Of a stretch of 20,259 nucleotides of DNA, positions 6,533 to 13,974 are shown in pieces. The DNA comes from Gammaproteobacteria bacterium. Lineage in GTDB: Bacteria > Pseudomonadota > Gammaproteobacteria > Pseudomonadales > Pseudomonadaceae. Every line of letters starts with the position of its first letter. Within the stretch, counting starts at the first letter, position 1. The position numbers and the translations under genes were made by a program. Under the pieces are notes generated by a model, which was given only the letters and a program-made list of their open reading frames with translations, was not told the DNA's origin and did no database searches. The stretch lies in the NCBI GenBank assembly GCA_012513235.1, contig JAAZCO010000096.1, positions 1-20,259 on the forward strand, in the 5' to 3' direction.

Positions 6533-8896
6533 ATGAAACGTCTGCTGCTACCTGCGGTGATATCCGCACTTATAATATCTGAAGCTCACGCTGCGCCTTT
6601 CACTGTCTCTGATATCCGTGTAAACGGTTTACAGCGTGTGTCGGCTGGCAGTGTATTTGGTGCCTTGCCTTTGAACGTTGGCGAGACAGTCGATGAACGT
6701 CGTTTGGCGGATGCCACACGCGAATTGTTTAAAACCGGTTTCTTTGAAGACATCCAACTCAGTCGTGAAGGCGATGTGTTGATTGTAACTTTGCTTGAGC
6801 GTCCTTCTATTTCAAGTTTGGAAATTGAAGGTAATAAGGTCATCAGTAAAGATGATCTGCTTAAAGGTTTAAAACAGTCAGGTTTAGCTGAGGGTGAGAT
6901 TTTTCAGCAAGCAACTTTAGAGGGCGTGCGCAATGAGTTGCAGCGCCAGTATGTTGCTCAAGGTCGTTACTCAGCCAATATTGAAGCTGAAGTGGTGCCA
7001 CAACCGCGTAACCGCGTGGCACTCAAAATTAAAGTCACTGAAGGCTCAGTTGCTTCTATTCAGCACATTAACCTAGTGGGTAATAAGGTGTTTGATAACG
7101 AAGAACTCACTGATCTGTTTGAGCTGAAAACCAAAAACTGGCTGTCCTTCTTTCGTAACGATGATAAGTATGCACGGGAAAAACTCTCCGGTGACTTAGA
7201 GCGTTTGCGCTCGTACTACTTTGACCGTGGCTATATCAATATGGATATAACCTCGACACAAGTTTCGATCACTCCAGATAAAAAACACGTTTACATCACG
7301 GTTAACGTGGATGAGGGTGACCAGTTCACTATTCGTGAAGTGAAATTGTCAGGTGACCTCAAAGTCCCTGAAGAAGAAATCAAGGCGCTGTTGTTATCAC
7401 GTGAAGGCCAGGTGTTCTCACGTAAAGTAATGACCACAACCTCTGAGTTGATTACCCGACGTTTAGGTAACGAAGGTTATACCTTTGCTAACGTTAACGG
7501 TATTCCTGAGCCTCACGACGAAGACAATACTGTGTCTCTGACCTATGCCGTTGATCCGGGCAAGCGGGCTTATGTGAACCGTATTAACTTCCGTGGTAAT
7601 ACCAAAACCACCGATGAAGTATTGCGTCGCGAAATGCGTCAGATGGAAGGTGGTTGGGCTTCTACCTACTTAATTGATCAGTCAAAAACGCGTTTAGAGC
7701 GTTTAGGCTATTTCAAAGAAGTGAACGTGGAAACGCCGCAAGTGCCAGGTACCGATGATCAGATCGACGTGAACTACAGCGTTGAAGAGCAGCCGTCCGG
7801 TTCGATTACCGCCAGCGTCGGTTTTGCGCAGAACGCAGGTTTAATCCTGGGTGGTTCGATCAGCCAAAGTAACTTCTTAGGTACAGGTAATAAAGTCAGC
7901 TTAGGCCTAACCCGCAGTGACTACCAAAGTAACTACAACTTTAGCTTTGTTGATCCTTACTGGACCGTAGATGGTGTGAGCTTAGGCTATAACGCTTTCT
8001 ATCGCGCAACAGATTACGACAAGCTTGATGTTGATGTATCGAGCTACTCGGTGGATAGCTTCGGTGGTGGTGTTAACGTGGGTTACCCGATCAGCGAAAC
8101 TGCACGCCTGAACTTCGGTCTCAGTGCGCAGCAAGATAAGCTGAAAACCGGTCGCTATACCGTTGAAGAAATTATGGATTTTATCGATGATGAAGGTAAA
8201 AACTATACAAACTTTAAAGCGTCTGCAGGTTGGTCTGAATCAACCCTGAACCGTGGTGTGATGGCCACTCGTGGTCACTCACAAAGTGTAGTCTTAGAAT
8301 CGACCATACCGGGCAGTGACTTAGCGTTTTACCGTTTAGATTATAGCGGTCAAATTTTTAAACCATTAAGCACCAATTACACGCTGCGTTTCCATACTGA
8401 TTTAGGTTACGCAGAGGGCTATGGCTCAACCTCTAAGCTACCGTTTTATGAAAACTATTATGCCGGTGGTTTTAACTCAGTACGTGGCTTTAAAGACAGT
8501 AGTTTAGGCCCGCGTAGTACTCCAAGTACTGGTAATCGTCCTGGGACTGAAAAGGATTATGACCAAAAGCCTTTGCCTTTCGGCGGTAACGTTTTGGTTC
8601 AAGGTGGTGTGGAGCTGTTGTTCCCAATGCCGTTTGTAAAAGATCAGCGCTCATTACGTACTGTATTGTTCTGGGATGTGGGTAACGTCTTTGACACACA
8701 CTGCAGTACTGCACAAAAGAAGCGTAATGAAGCAGGTTGTGGTATCAAGTACGATAACTTAGCCAGTTCCGTTGGTGTGGGTTTAACCTGGATTACCGCG
8801 TTAGGACCACTGAGCTTTAGTTTAGGTGCGCCAGTGAAGAAGCCGGATAATGCGGATACGCAAATCTTCCAGTTCTCTCTTGGTCAAACGTTCTAA
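6533..8896 (+). CDS. bamA: Outer membrane protein assembly factor BamA
   Basis: BamA is the central Omp85-family subunit of the BAM complex, which folds beta-barrel proteins into the outer membrane. The 787-residue precursor has a signal peptide (cleavage likely after AHA, residue 20), then five POTRA domains to about residue 420, for example FTVSDIRVNGLQRV and the later VNRINFRGNTKTTDEVLRRE. A 16-stranded barrel follows, with the loop-6 VRGF motif at residues 650-653. It ends FQFSLGQTF, giving the C-terminal aromatic residue recognised by the BAM machine. Cys724 and Cys736 lie in a late segment and could form a surface-loop disulfide. The ATG at 6533 follows GAAAGG. The chaperone gene skp lies directly downstream. 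Confidence 0.98.
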   Translation: MKRLLLPAVISALIISEAHAAPFTVSDIRVNGLQRVSAGSVFGALPLNVGETVDERRLADATRELFKTGFFEDIQLSREGDVLIVTLLERPSISSLEIEGNKVISKDDLLKGLKQSGLAEGEIFQQATLEGVRNELQRQYVAQGRYSANIEAEVVPQPRNRVALKIKVTEGSVASIQHINLVGNKVFDNEELTDLFELKTKNWLSFFRNDDKYAREKLSGDLERLRSYYFDRGYINMDITSTQVSITPDKKHVYITVNVDEGDQFTIREVKLSGDLKVPEEEIKALLLSREGQVFSRKVMTTTSELITRRLGNEGYTFANVNGIPEPHDEDNTVSLTYAVDPGKRAYVNRINFRGNTKTTDEVLRREMRQMEGGWASTYLIDQSKTRLERLGYFKEVNVETPQVPGTDDQIDVNYSVEEQPSGSITASVGFAQNAGLILGGSISQSNFLGTGNKVSLGLTRSDYQSNYNFSFVDPYWTVDGVSLGYNAFYRATDYDKLDVDVSSYSVDSFGGGVNVGYPISETARLNFGLSAQQDKLKTGRYTVEEIMDFIDDEGKNYTNFKASAGWSESTLNRGVMATRGHSQSVVLESTIPGSDLAFYRLDYSGQIFKPLSTNYTLRFHTDLGYAEGYGSTSKLPFYENYYAGGFNSVRGFKDSSLGPRSTPSTGNRPGTEKDYDQKPLPFGGNVLVQGGVELLFPMPFVKDQRSLRTVLFWDVGNVFDTHCSTAQKKRNEAGCGIKYDNLASSVGVGLTWITALGPLSFSLGAPVKKPDNADTQIFQFSLGQTF

Positions 8897-8941
8897 TTTA
8901 GATATTAATAGCGTAAATAACAGTGTGTTTAGGAGTGTATT

Positions 8942-9445
8942 GTGCGTAAGTTGACCCAACTTGTTTTGCTGACAACCGCTTTAATCAGTGGTCCTGCGCT
9001 GGCAGATATTAAGATTGCTGTTTTGAACTATCAAATGGCTCTTTTAGAATCTGATGCAGCCAAAAAATATGCTGTCGATGCTGAGAAAAAATTTGGTCCG
9101 CAGCTCAACAAGCTCAAAACTTTAGAAAGCGATGCGAAGCGTATTCAAGACCGCTTGATGAAAGACGGTGAGCGTATGCAGCAAGCTGAGTTAGAGCGTT
9201 TAGAGCTTGAATTTAAGCAAAAAGCCCGTGATTTTCAGAGCCAGTCCAATGATTTGAATGAAGCTAAAGCTTCAGCTGATCGCGAGATGCTCGACAAGCT
9301 GAAACCAAAGCTGGATAAAGCGGTGGAAGAAGTTCTGAAAAGCGGTAACTACGATATCGTGCTTGAGCGTGGCTCAGTTGTTGATGTAAAACCACAACTT
9401 GATATTACGTTGCGTGTTATTGAGCGCATGAATCAGTCGCGTTAA
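8942..9445 (+). CDS. skp: Periplasmic chaperone Skp/OmpH
   Basis: Skp is a trimeric, jellyfish-shaped periplasmic chaperone that holds unfolded outer membrane proteins on the way to BamA. The 167-residue protein starts with a signal peptide (MRKLTQLVLLTTALISGPAL, cleavage after Ala21), then a short beta segment IKIAVLNYQMAL, then a long charged coiled-coil region (about residues 45-125) that forms the tentacles, and a C-terminal strand YDIVLERGSVVDV. The start codon is GTG at 8942, chosen because AGGAG lies at 8931-8935 and because it gives an intact signal peptide. Only one base separates its stop from lpxD. Confidence 0.94.
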   Translation: MRKLTQLVLLTTALISGPALADIKIAVLNYQMALLESDAAKKYAVDAEKKFGPQLNKLKTLESDAKRIQDRLMKDGERMQQAELERLELEFKQKARDFQSQSNDLNEAKASADREMLDKLKPKLDKAVEEVLKSGNYDIVLERGSVVDVKPQLDITLRVIERMNQSR

Positions 9446-9446
9446 T

Positions 9447-10469
9447 ATGAAACAGTCATTTACTTTAGCTCAGTTGGCCGAAACTCTCGGCGCTGAGCTG
9501 CGTGGTGATGCTGATAAAGTGATTGATGGCTTGGCGACGCTGCAAGGCGCAACCAGCCATCAATTAAGTTTTTTAGCCAACGCGCATTATCGTAAACAGC
9601 TCGAGCAGACCCAAGCGGGTGCTGTTTTATTGTCAGTCAGCGATGCTGCAGACTATAGCGGCGACTGTTTAGTGGTGGCTGATCCTTATTTAGCCTATGC
9701 CAAGCTGTCACATTACTTTGACCGCACACCTAAGCAAGCTGTCGGTATTCATCCTACTGCAGTGATTGCTGACAGTGCGTTGATTGATTCAACAGCCTGT
9801 ATTGGCCCAGGCGTAGTGGTTGATGAACACGCGGTGATTGGTGCCGGTGTGACTCTTGGTGCGCACTGTTTTATTGGTGCACGCACAACTATTGCTGAAG
9901 GCGGGCGCTTACTTGCACGTGTCACTCTGTATCACGATGTGACTGTGGGTGCGCGAGTGGTGATTCAATCCGGTGCAGTGATTGGTGGTGAAGGTTTTGG
10001 CTTTGCCAATCATCAAGGTACTTGGCATAAGATCGCGCAAATTGGTGGTGTAACCATTGGTGATGATGTTGAAATCGGTGCCAATACCACAATTGACCGC
10101 GGTGCTTTAGATGATACTTTAATTGGCAATGGTGTAAAACTGGATAACCAAATCCAAATTGCGCATAACGTGCAAATTGGTGATAACACAGCCATTGCTG
10201 CTTGTGTTGGTATTTCCGGCAGCGCAAAAATTGGCCGCAACTGCATGTTGGCCGGTGGTGTAGGTTTGGTAGGTCATATTGATATCTGTGATGGTGTCTT
10301 TATTACCGGTATGACCATGGTGACACACTCTATTACTGAACCAGGCGCTTACTCGTCGGGTACAGCAATGCAAGCTGCTGCGGACTGGAAGAAAAATGCG
10401 GTACGTTTCCGCCAACTCGATAGCATGGCTAAGCGTATACGTGCATTAGAAAAACATACTCAAAAGTGA
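9447..10469 (+). CDS. lpxD: UDP-3-O-acylglucosamine N-acyltransferase
   Basis: LpxD adds the second 3-hydroxyacyl chain, from acyl-ACP, to the glucosamine amine in lipid A synthesis in the cytoplasm. The 340-residue protein has the N-terminal uridine-binding domain (residues 1-100), a left-handed beta-helix of hexapeptide repeats (about residues 105-300, many [LIV]-G-x-x-x-x steps), and a C-terminal helix ending RIRALEKHTQK. The expected catalytic histidine is His240 in QIAHNVQIG. The motif GGEGFGF is also present. No clear ribosome binding site precedes the ATG; with a one-base gap after skp, translation is probably coupled. Unlike its neighbours it is followed by a 148-base gap. Confidence 0.97.
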   Translation: MKQSFTLAQLAETLGAELRGDADKVIDGLATLQGATSHQLSFLANAHYRKQLEQTQAGAVLLSVSDAADYSGDCLVVADPYLAYAKLSHYFDRTPKQAVGIHPTAVIADSALIDSTACIGPGVVVDEHAVIGAGVTLGAHCFIGARTTIAEGGRLLARVTLYHDVTVGARVVIQSGAVIGGEGFGFANHQGTWHKIAQIGGVTIGDDVEIGANTTIDRGALDDTLIGNGVKLDNQIQIAHNVQIGDNTAIAACVGISGSAKIGRNCMLAGGVGLVGHIDICDGVFITGMTMVTHSITEPGAYSSGTAMQAAADWKKNAVRFRQLDSMAKRIRALEKHTQK

Positions 10470-10552
10470 CCTCGGGTATGGATATACCATCTGATTCTTT
10501 ATCGACTTTCTTAGCTAAGCAGCTTTAATTTAGCGCATTAAGTGCCATTCAG

Positions 10553-10580
10553 TTGCAGGTGGTAGGCTTGTGTATATGGT
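10553..10580 (+). promoter_or_regulatory. Weak sigma-70-like site in the lpxD-fabZ gap
   Basis: TTGCAG (10553-10558) and TATGGT (10575-10580) lie 16 bases apart, 37 bases before fabZ. Each hexamer is only a partial match. The rest of the 148-base gap holds a small hairpin, GGTAT-GGAT-ATACC (10475-10488), just after the lpxD stop, and no visible gene. Confidence 0.25.
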
Positions 10581-10617
10581 ATTCACAGCCTCACTTATTT
10601 GATCAAGGCTTTTATAT

Positions 10618-11058
10618 ATGATGGACATCAACGAAATTCGTCAACTTCTCCCACATCGCTATCCGTTTTTGCTGGTGGATCGTGTGGCGGCAATTGATTT
10701 GGAGCAGAAGACGATTCATGCTTATAAAAACGTAAGCATTAATGAGCCTTTTTTCAATGGTCACTTTCCTCAGCACCCTATTATGCCTGGCGTGCTGATT
10801 ATTGAAGCCATGGCGCAAGCAGCCGGTGTTTTGGGCTTTAAAATGATGGATGCATCGCCAGAAGATGGCACGCTCTATTACTTTGTTGGTTCAGATAAAT
10901 TACGTTTTCGCCAGCCGGTAGTACCAGGTGATCGTCTTGATCTTAAAGCGACCTTTATCAGTGCTAAGCGTGGTATTTGGAAGTTTAACTGCCAAGCTAG
11001 CGTAGGTGATAAAACAGTATGCTCGGCTGAAATTATTTGTGCGGAACGTAAATTATGA
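10618..11058 (+). CDS. fabZ: 3-hydroxyacyl-[acyl-carrier-protein] dehydratase
   Basis: FabZ dehydrates 3-hydroxyacyl-ACP to trans-2-enoyl-ACP in fatty acid elongation, competing with LpxA and LpxD for the same hydroxyacyl-ACP pool; this explains its place in the lipid A cluster. The 146-residue hot-dog-fold protein shows LLPHRYPFLLVDRV, the catalytic His49 in FNGHFP, PIMPGVL, and catalytic Glu63 in IEAMAQAAG, then KLRFRQPVVPGD. The start ATG at 10618 follows AAGG at 10605-10608; a second ATG is the next codon, and MMDINEIR matches Pseudomonas FabZ. Its stop overlaps lpxA as ATGA. Confidence 0.98.
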   Translation: MMDINEIRQLLPHRYPFLLVDRVAAIDLEQKTIHAYKNVSINEPFFNGHFPQHPIMPGVLIIEAMAQAAGVLGFKMMDASPEDGTLYYFVGSDKLRFRQPVVPGDRLDLKATFISAKRGIWKFNCQASVGDKTVCSAEIICAERKL

Positions 11059-11831
11059 GTTTAATTGATCCTCTGGCCATTGTTGATCCGTCGGCTGTGC
11101 TTGCGGACGATGTGACTGTCGGTCCCTGGACGATTATTGGTCCAGAGGTTGAAATTGGCGCGGGATCAATTATTGCGTCACATGTGGTCATTAAAGGTCC
11201 AACGCGTATTGGTCAAAATAACCATATTTATCAGTTTTCATCCATTGGTGAAGATACCCCTGATTTAAAGTATCGAGGTGAAGCTACGCGTTTAGTGATC
11301 GGTGATCATAACGTGATTCGTGAAGGCGTCACTATTCACCGTGGTACCGTGCAAGACCGCTCTGAAACCACTATTGGTGATCATAATCTGATTATGGCCT
11401 ATGCCCATATTGGCCATGACAGCGTGATTGGTAATCACTGCATTTTAGTCAATAACACCGCATTGGCTGGACATGTGCATATGGATGACTGGGCTATTTT
11501 GTCGGGTTATACCTTAGTGCATCAGTACTGCCATATTGGTGCACACAGCTTTACCGCAATGGGTACCGCGGTAGGTAAAGATATTCCAGCCTTTATTACT
11601 GCTGCCGGTAACCCTGCAGAAGCGCGCAGTATGAACTTTGAAGGTATGCGCCGCCGTGGTTTTTCTGAAGAAGCGATTCAGGCATTACGTCGCGCTTATA
11701 AAACGGTCTATCGCCAAGGTTTAACTGTCGATACTGCATTAGAGAAATTGGCCGACAGTGAAGCACAGCATCCAGAAGTTGCAGTGTTTTGTGAGTCGAT
11801 TCGTCAATCTTCACGTGGTATTACCCGCTAA
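11055..11831 (+). CDS. lpxA: UDP-N-acetylglucosamine O-acyltransferase
   Basis: LpxA transfers a 3-hydroxyacyl chain from ACP to the 3-OH of UDP-GlcNAc, the first step of lipid A synthesis. The 258-residue trimeric beta-helix enzyme has hexapeptide repeats over about residues 5-185, the catalytic His121 in AHIGHDS, the conserved YQFSSIGEDTPDLKY segment, and a C-terminal helical domain with NFEGMRRRGFS. Met169 (TAMG) sits at the acyl-chain ruler position. In E. coli this residue is Gly173 (C14 chains), in P. aeruginosa Met169 (C10 chains), so 3-hydroxydecanoate is the predicted acyl chain. Overlap with fabZ is 4 bases and with lpxB one base. Confidence 0.98.
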   Translation: MSLIDPLAIVDPSAVLADDVTVGPWTIIGPEVEIGAGSIIASHVVIKGPTRIGQNNHIYQFSSIGEDTPDLKYRGEATRLVIGDHNVIREGVTIHRGTVQDRSETTIGDHNLIMAYAHIGHDSVIGNHCILVNNTALAGHVHMDDWAILSGYTLVHQYCHIGAHSFTAMGTAVGKDIPAFITAAGNPAEARSMNFEGMRRRGFSEEAIQALRRAYKTVYRQGLTVDTALEKLADSEAQHPEVAVFCESIRQSSRGITR

Positions 11832-12979
11832 TGAGCGAGCAAGAGCAGCAGCCACTTAAAGTCGCCTTGGTAGCCGGTGAGGCTTCAGGTGATATTTTAG
11901 GGGCGGGCTTAATGCAAGCCTTGCGCAAGCAGCATCCGCAGATTGAGTTTATCGGTGTGGGCGGTCCGTTAATGGAAGCACAAGGTTTAACCTCGTATTT
12001 TCCAATGGAACGCCTGTCGATTATGGGCTTGGTGGAAGTGCTGGGGCGTTTGCCTGAGTTGCTTTCGCGGCGCAAACGCTTAATTGCTACCCTAAAAGCG
12101 CAGCAGCCGGATGTCTTTATTGGCATTGATGCACCTGATTTTAATCTCACTATCGAATTACAGTTACGTGCAGCGGGGATTAAAACCGTGCATTACGTCA
12201 GCCCTTCGGTGTGGGCATGGCGGCAAAAGCGCGTGTTTAAAATTCGTCAAGGTTGCGACTTGATGCTGACTTTGCTGCCTTTTGAAGCACAGTTTTATCA
12301 AGAGCATCAGGTGCCGGTGTTATTTGTCGGACATCCTTTGGCTGACAGTATTGCCATGCAGCATGATCCAGTGCCGGCCCGTGAGCAGTTGTGCTTACCT
12401 CTCGATGCTGAGGTAGTGGCCTTATTACCCGGCAGTCGTGGCGGTGAAGTGGCTAAGCTGGGTGCGTTGTTTGTGGAAACTGCACGTTATTTATTAGCTG
12501 AAAAGCCGCAATTGCGTTTCGTGATTCCAGCAGCAAATCAGGCGCGTCGTGAGCAACTGGCGGCTATTTTGGCTGAGATGCCTAATTTACCTATTCAGAT
12601 TTTAGACGGCCAATCGCAAACAGCTTTGCAAGCCTGTGATGCGGTGTTGATTGCTTCGGGTACGGCAACTTTGGAAGCCATGCTGTTTAAAAAACCTATG
12701 GTGGTGGCGTATAAGTTAGCGCCAGTGAGTCATTGGTTACTGAAGAAGATGGTTAAAAGCCCCTATATTTCGCTGCCCAATCTATTGGCCAATGACATGT
12801 TGGTGCCCGAGTTTATTCAAGATGCTGCCACGCCTAAGGCTTTAGGTGATGCAGTACTGGCGCAATTACGTGATGGTTCGGAGCAGACGCAGCGCTTTGC
12901 GCAGTTGCATGAGTCGTTACGCTGTGATGCTTCTGAGCGTGCTGCGCAAGGTGTGTTGCAGTTGGTGGGGCGTACTTGA
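11831..12979 (+). CDS. lpxB: Lipid A disaccharide synthase
   Basis: LpxB is a GT19-family glycosyltransferase that joins UDP-2,3-diacylglucosamine to lipid X, making the lipid A disaccharide at the inner face of the cytoplasmic membrane. The 382-residue protein has the N-terminal AGEASGD motif (residues 15-21), FIGVGGPLM, SPSVWAWRQKRV, a VLFVGHPLAD segment, the LPGSRGGEV UDP-binding region from residue 199, and GTATLEAMLFKKPMVVAYK. The ATG overlaps the lpxA stop by one base (TAATG), and the lpxB stop overlaps the rnhB start in the same way (TGATG), consistent with termination-reinitiation coupling. Confidence 0.97.
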   Translation: MSEQEQQPLKVALVAGEASGDILGAGLMQALRKQHPQIEFIGVGGPLMEAQGLTSYFPMERLSIMGLVEVLGRLPELLSRRKRLIATLKAQQPDVFIGIDAPDFNLTIELQLRAAGIKTVHYVSPSVWAWRQKRVFKIRQGCDLMLTLLPFEAQFYQEHQVPVLFVGHPLADSIAMQHDPVPAREQLCLPLDAEVVALLPGSRGGEVAKLGALFVETARYLLAEKPQLRFVIPAANQARREQLAAILAEMPNLPIQILDGQSQTALQACDAVLIASGTATLEAMLFKKPMVVAYKLAPVSHWLLKKMVKSPYISLPNLLANDMLVPEFIQDAATPKALGDAVLAQLRDGSEQTQRFAQLHESLRCDASERAAQGVLQLVGRT

Positions 12980-13581
12980 TGCAAATGGATCTACTCAGTC
13001 AAGCGCGCACTGGCAAGCTGGTCGCGGGTGTGGATGAAGTGGGGCGCGGTCCTTTGTGCGGTCCGGTGGTGACTGCTGCGGTGATCTTGGATCCATTGCG
13101 TCCGATTGCCGGTTTGAATGATTCAAAAAAGCTCACCGAGAAAAAGCGTGAAGCACTCTTTACTGAAATTCAAGAAAAAGCTTTAGCTTGGTGTATTGGC
13201 CGCGCTGAAGTGGAAGAAATTGATCAGCTGAATATTTTACAAGCCACGATGCTGGCGATGCAGCGTGCAGTGGAAGGTTTAGTAATTCAACCTGACTTGG
13301 CCTTGATTGATGGTAATCGTTGTCCGCAATTGCGTATGGCTTCTGAAGCGATCGTGCAGGGTGATGGCTTAATTGCAGAAATTTCTGCGGCATCAATTTT
13401 AGCTAAAGTCAGTCGCGATCGTGAGATGGCGGTACTGGATGCGCAATACCCAGGTTATGGGATTGCTAAGCACAAGGGTTATCCAACGCCTGCGCATCTC
13501 AAAGCCTTGCAAGAGTTGGGGCCAACGCCTATCTATCGCCGCTCGTTTGGGCCTGTGCGTCGGTTTTTTGAAGAGAGCTGA
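12979..13581 (+). CDS. rnhB: Ribonuclease HII
   Basis: RNase HII cuts RNA in RNA-DNA hybrids and starts removal of single ribonucleotides from DNA. The 200-residue protein has the four expected acidic catalytic residues: Asp19 and Glu20 in GVDEVGRG, Asp111 in LIDGN, and Asp129 in VQGD, plus AASILAKVSRDREM and YPGYGIAKHKGYPT. I start it at the ATG at 12979, which overlaps the lpxB stop; ATG at 12985 is an alternative. It is the last gene of the conserved run. In most Pseudomonas genomes dnaE follows, but here it does not. A palindromic element begins 53 bases after the stop. Confidence 0.96.
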   Translation: MQMDLLSQARTGKLVAGVDEVGRGPLCGPVVTAAVILDPLRPIAGLNDSKKLTEKKREALFTEIQEKALAWCIGRAEVEEIDQLNILQATMLAMQRAVEGLVIQPDLALIDGNRCPQLRMASEAIVQGDGLIAEISAASILAKVSRDREMAVLDAQYPGYGIAKHKGYPTPAHLKALQELGPTPIYRRSFGPVRRFFEES

Positions 13582-13634
13582 TACTTTTTAAAGACTACAT
13601 TTTTTAAGAACATGTAGCCGGGTCGGTGCATGTC

Positions 13635-13733
13635 GTAGCGCCTTTGTGCTGCTATTCCCTCCACGGAGCGTCCCGCTCCAAGTCGGGCGCTTCGCCATCC
13701 ATGGCTACGCTTGTCGCAGCACAAAGGCGCTAC
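13635..13733 (-). repeat. Palindromic structured element, copy 1
   Basis: Perfect 18-base inverted arms GTAGCGCCTTTGTGCTGC (13635-13652) and their complement (13716-13733) enclose a 63-base core. Read on the minus strand, the core starts GACAAGCG and folds into two hairpins. Hairpin A (13710-13689) has outer pairs G-C and C-G, a G-A mismatch, a T-A pair, an A-G mismatch, a GCCA/TGGC stem and loop TGGA. Hairpin B (13687-13657) is closed by C-G pairs, has tandem G-A/A-G mismatches and a T-T mismatch, then the perfect stem GGAGCG/CGCTCC with loop GGA. With the outer arms this makes a three-way junction. The same design recurs in copy 2. Strand is set by the conserved core. Confidence 0.8.
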
Positions 13734-13787
13734 TGATTGATCAGTGATGGTGTTGGCTGGATTGTCTAATTGAATTGAGACGTGATC

Positions 13788-13862
13788 ATGAACTTTTGTA
13801 ATTTTTCCCGAATATTGGTGGCTGCTGTTTTTGTTTATATTGCATTCAAGCAGATAGTATAA
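13788..13862 (+). pseudogene. 24-codon hydrophobic open frame, possible gene remnant
   Basis: An ATG-started frame encodes MNFCNFSRILVAAVFVYIAF followed by KQIV and a TAA stop. It reads like one membrane helix and faintly resembles the first helix of DoxX/MauE-type membrane proteins. No good ribosome binding site precedes it, and palindromic copy 2 begins 11 bases after its stop. It may be the stump of a disrupted gene, a tiny membrane peptide, or chance. I do not assign a function. Confidence 0.2.
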
Positions 13863-13873
13863 ATGTTCAATGA

Positions 13874-13974
13874 GTACTGCAGTCTAGTTGTGGCAAGCGA
13901 AGCCAAGGATGGCGTAGCGCCGGAGTTGAACCCAGGATGGGTTCGTCGACGGCAGAACAACTAGAGTGCAGTAC
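13874..13974 (+). repeat. Palindromic structured element, copy 2
   Basis: Arms GTACTGCAGTCTAGTTGT (13874-13891) and 13957-13974 are complementary at 17 of 18 positions and enclose a 65-base core beginning GGCAAGCG. Over the first 37 core bases it matches copy 1 (read on the opposite strand) at 31 positions. Hairpin A (13897-13918) has loop AGGA; hairpin B (13920-13952) has the perfect stem GAACCC/GGGTTC with loop AGGAT. Differences from copy 1 keep pairing: T-A becomes A-T in hairpin A, two C-G pairs become G-C at the base of hairpin B, and the apical stem is replaced by another perfect stem. The G-A, A-G and T-T mismatches are unchanged. It begins 35 bases beyond the mlaA stop codon. Confidence 0.8.

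Noticed and set aside
13652..13702. Small minus-strand frame MDGEAPDLERDAPWRE inside palindromic copy 1
   Set aside because: It runs through both hairpins of the structured core, is not kept in copy 2, and has no ribosome binding site; the structure explains the sequence better than coding does.
13874..13974. Integron attC site or insertion sequence ends
   Set aside because: There is no attC core triplet pair (GTTRRRY type), no integrase or transposase gene in the window, and no target-site duplication beside either copy.
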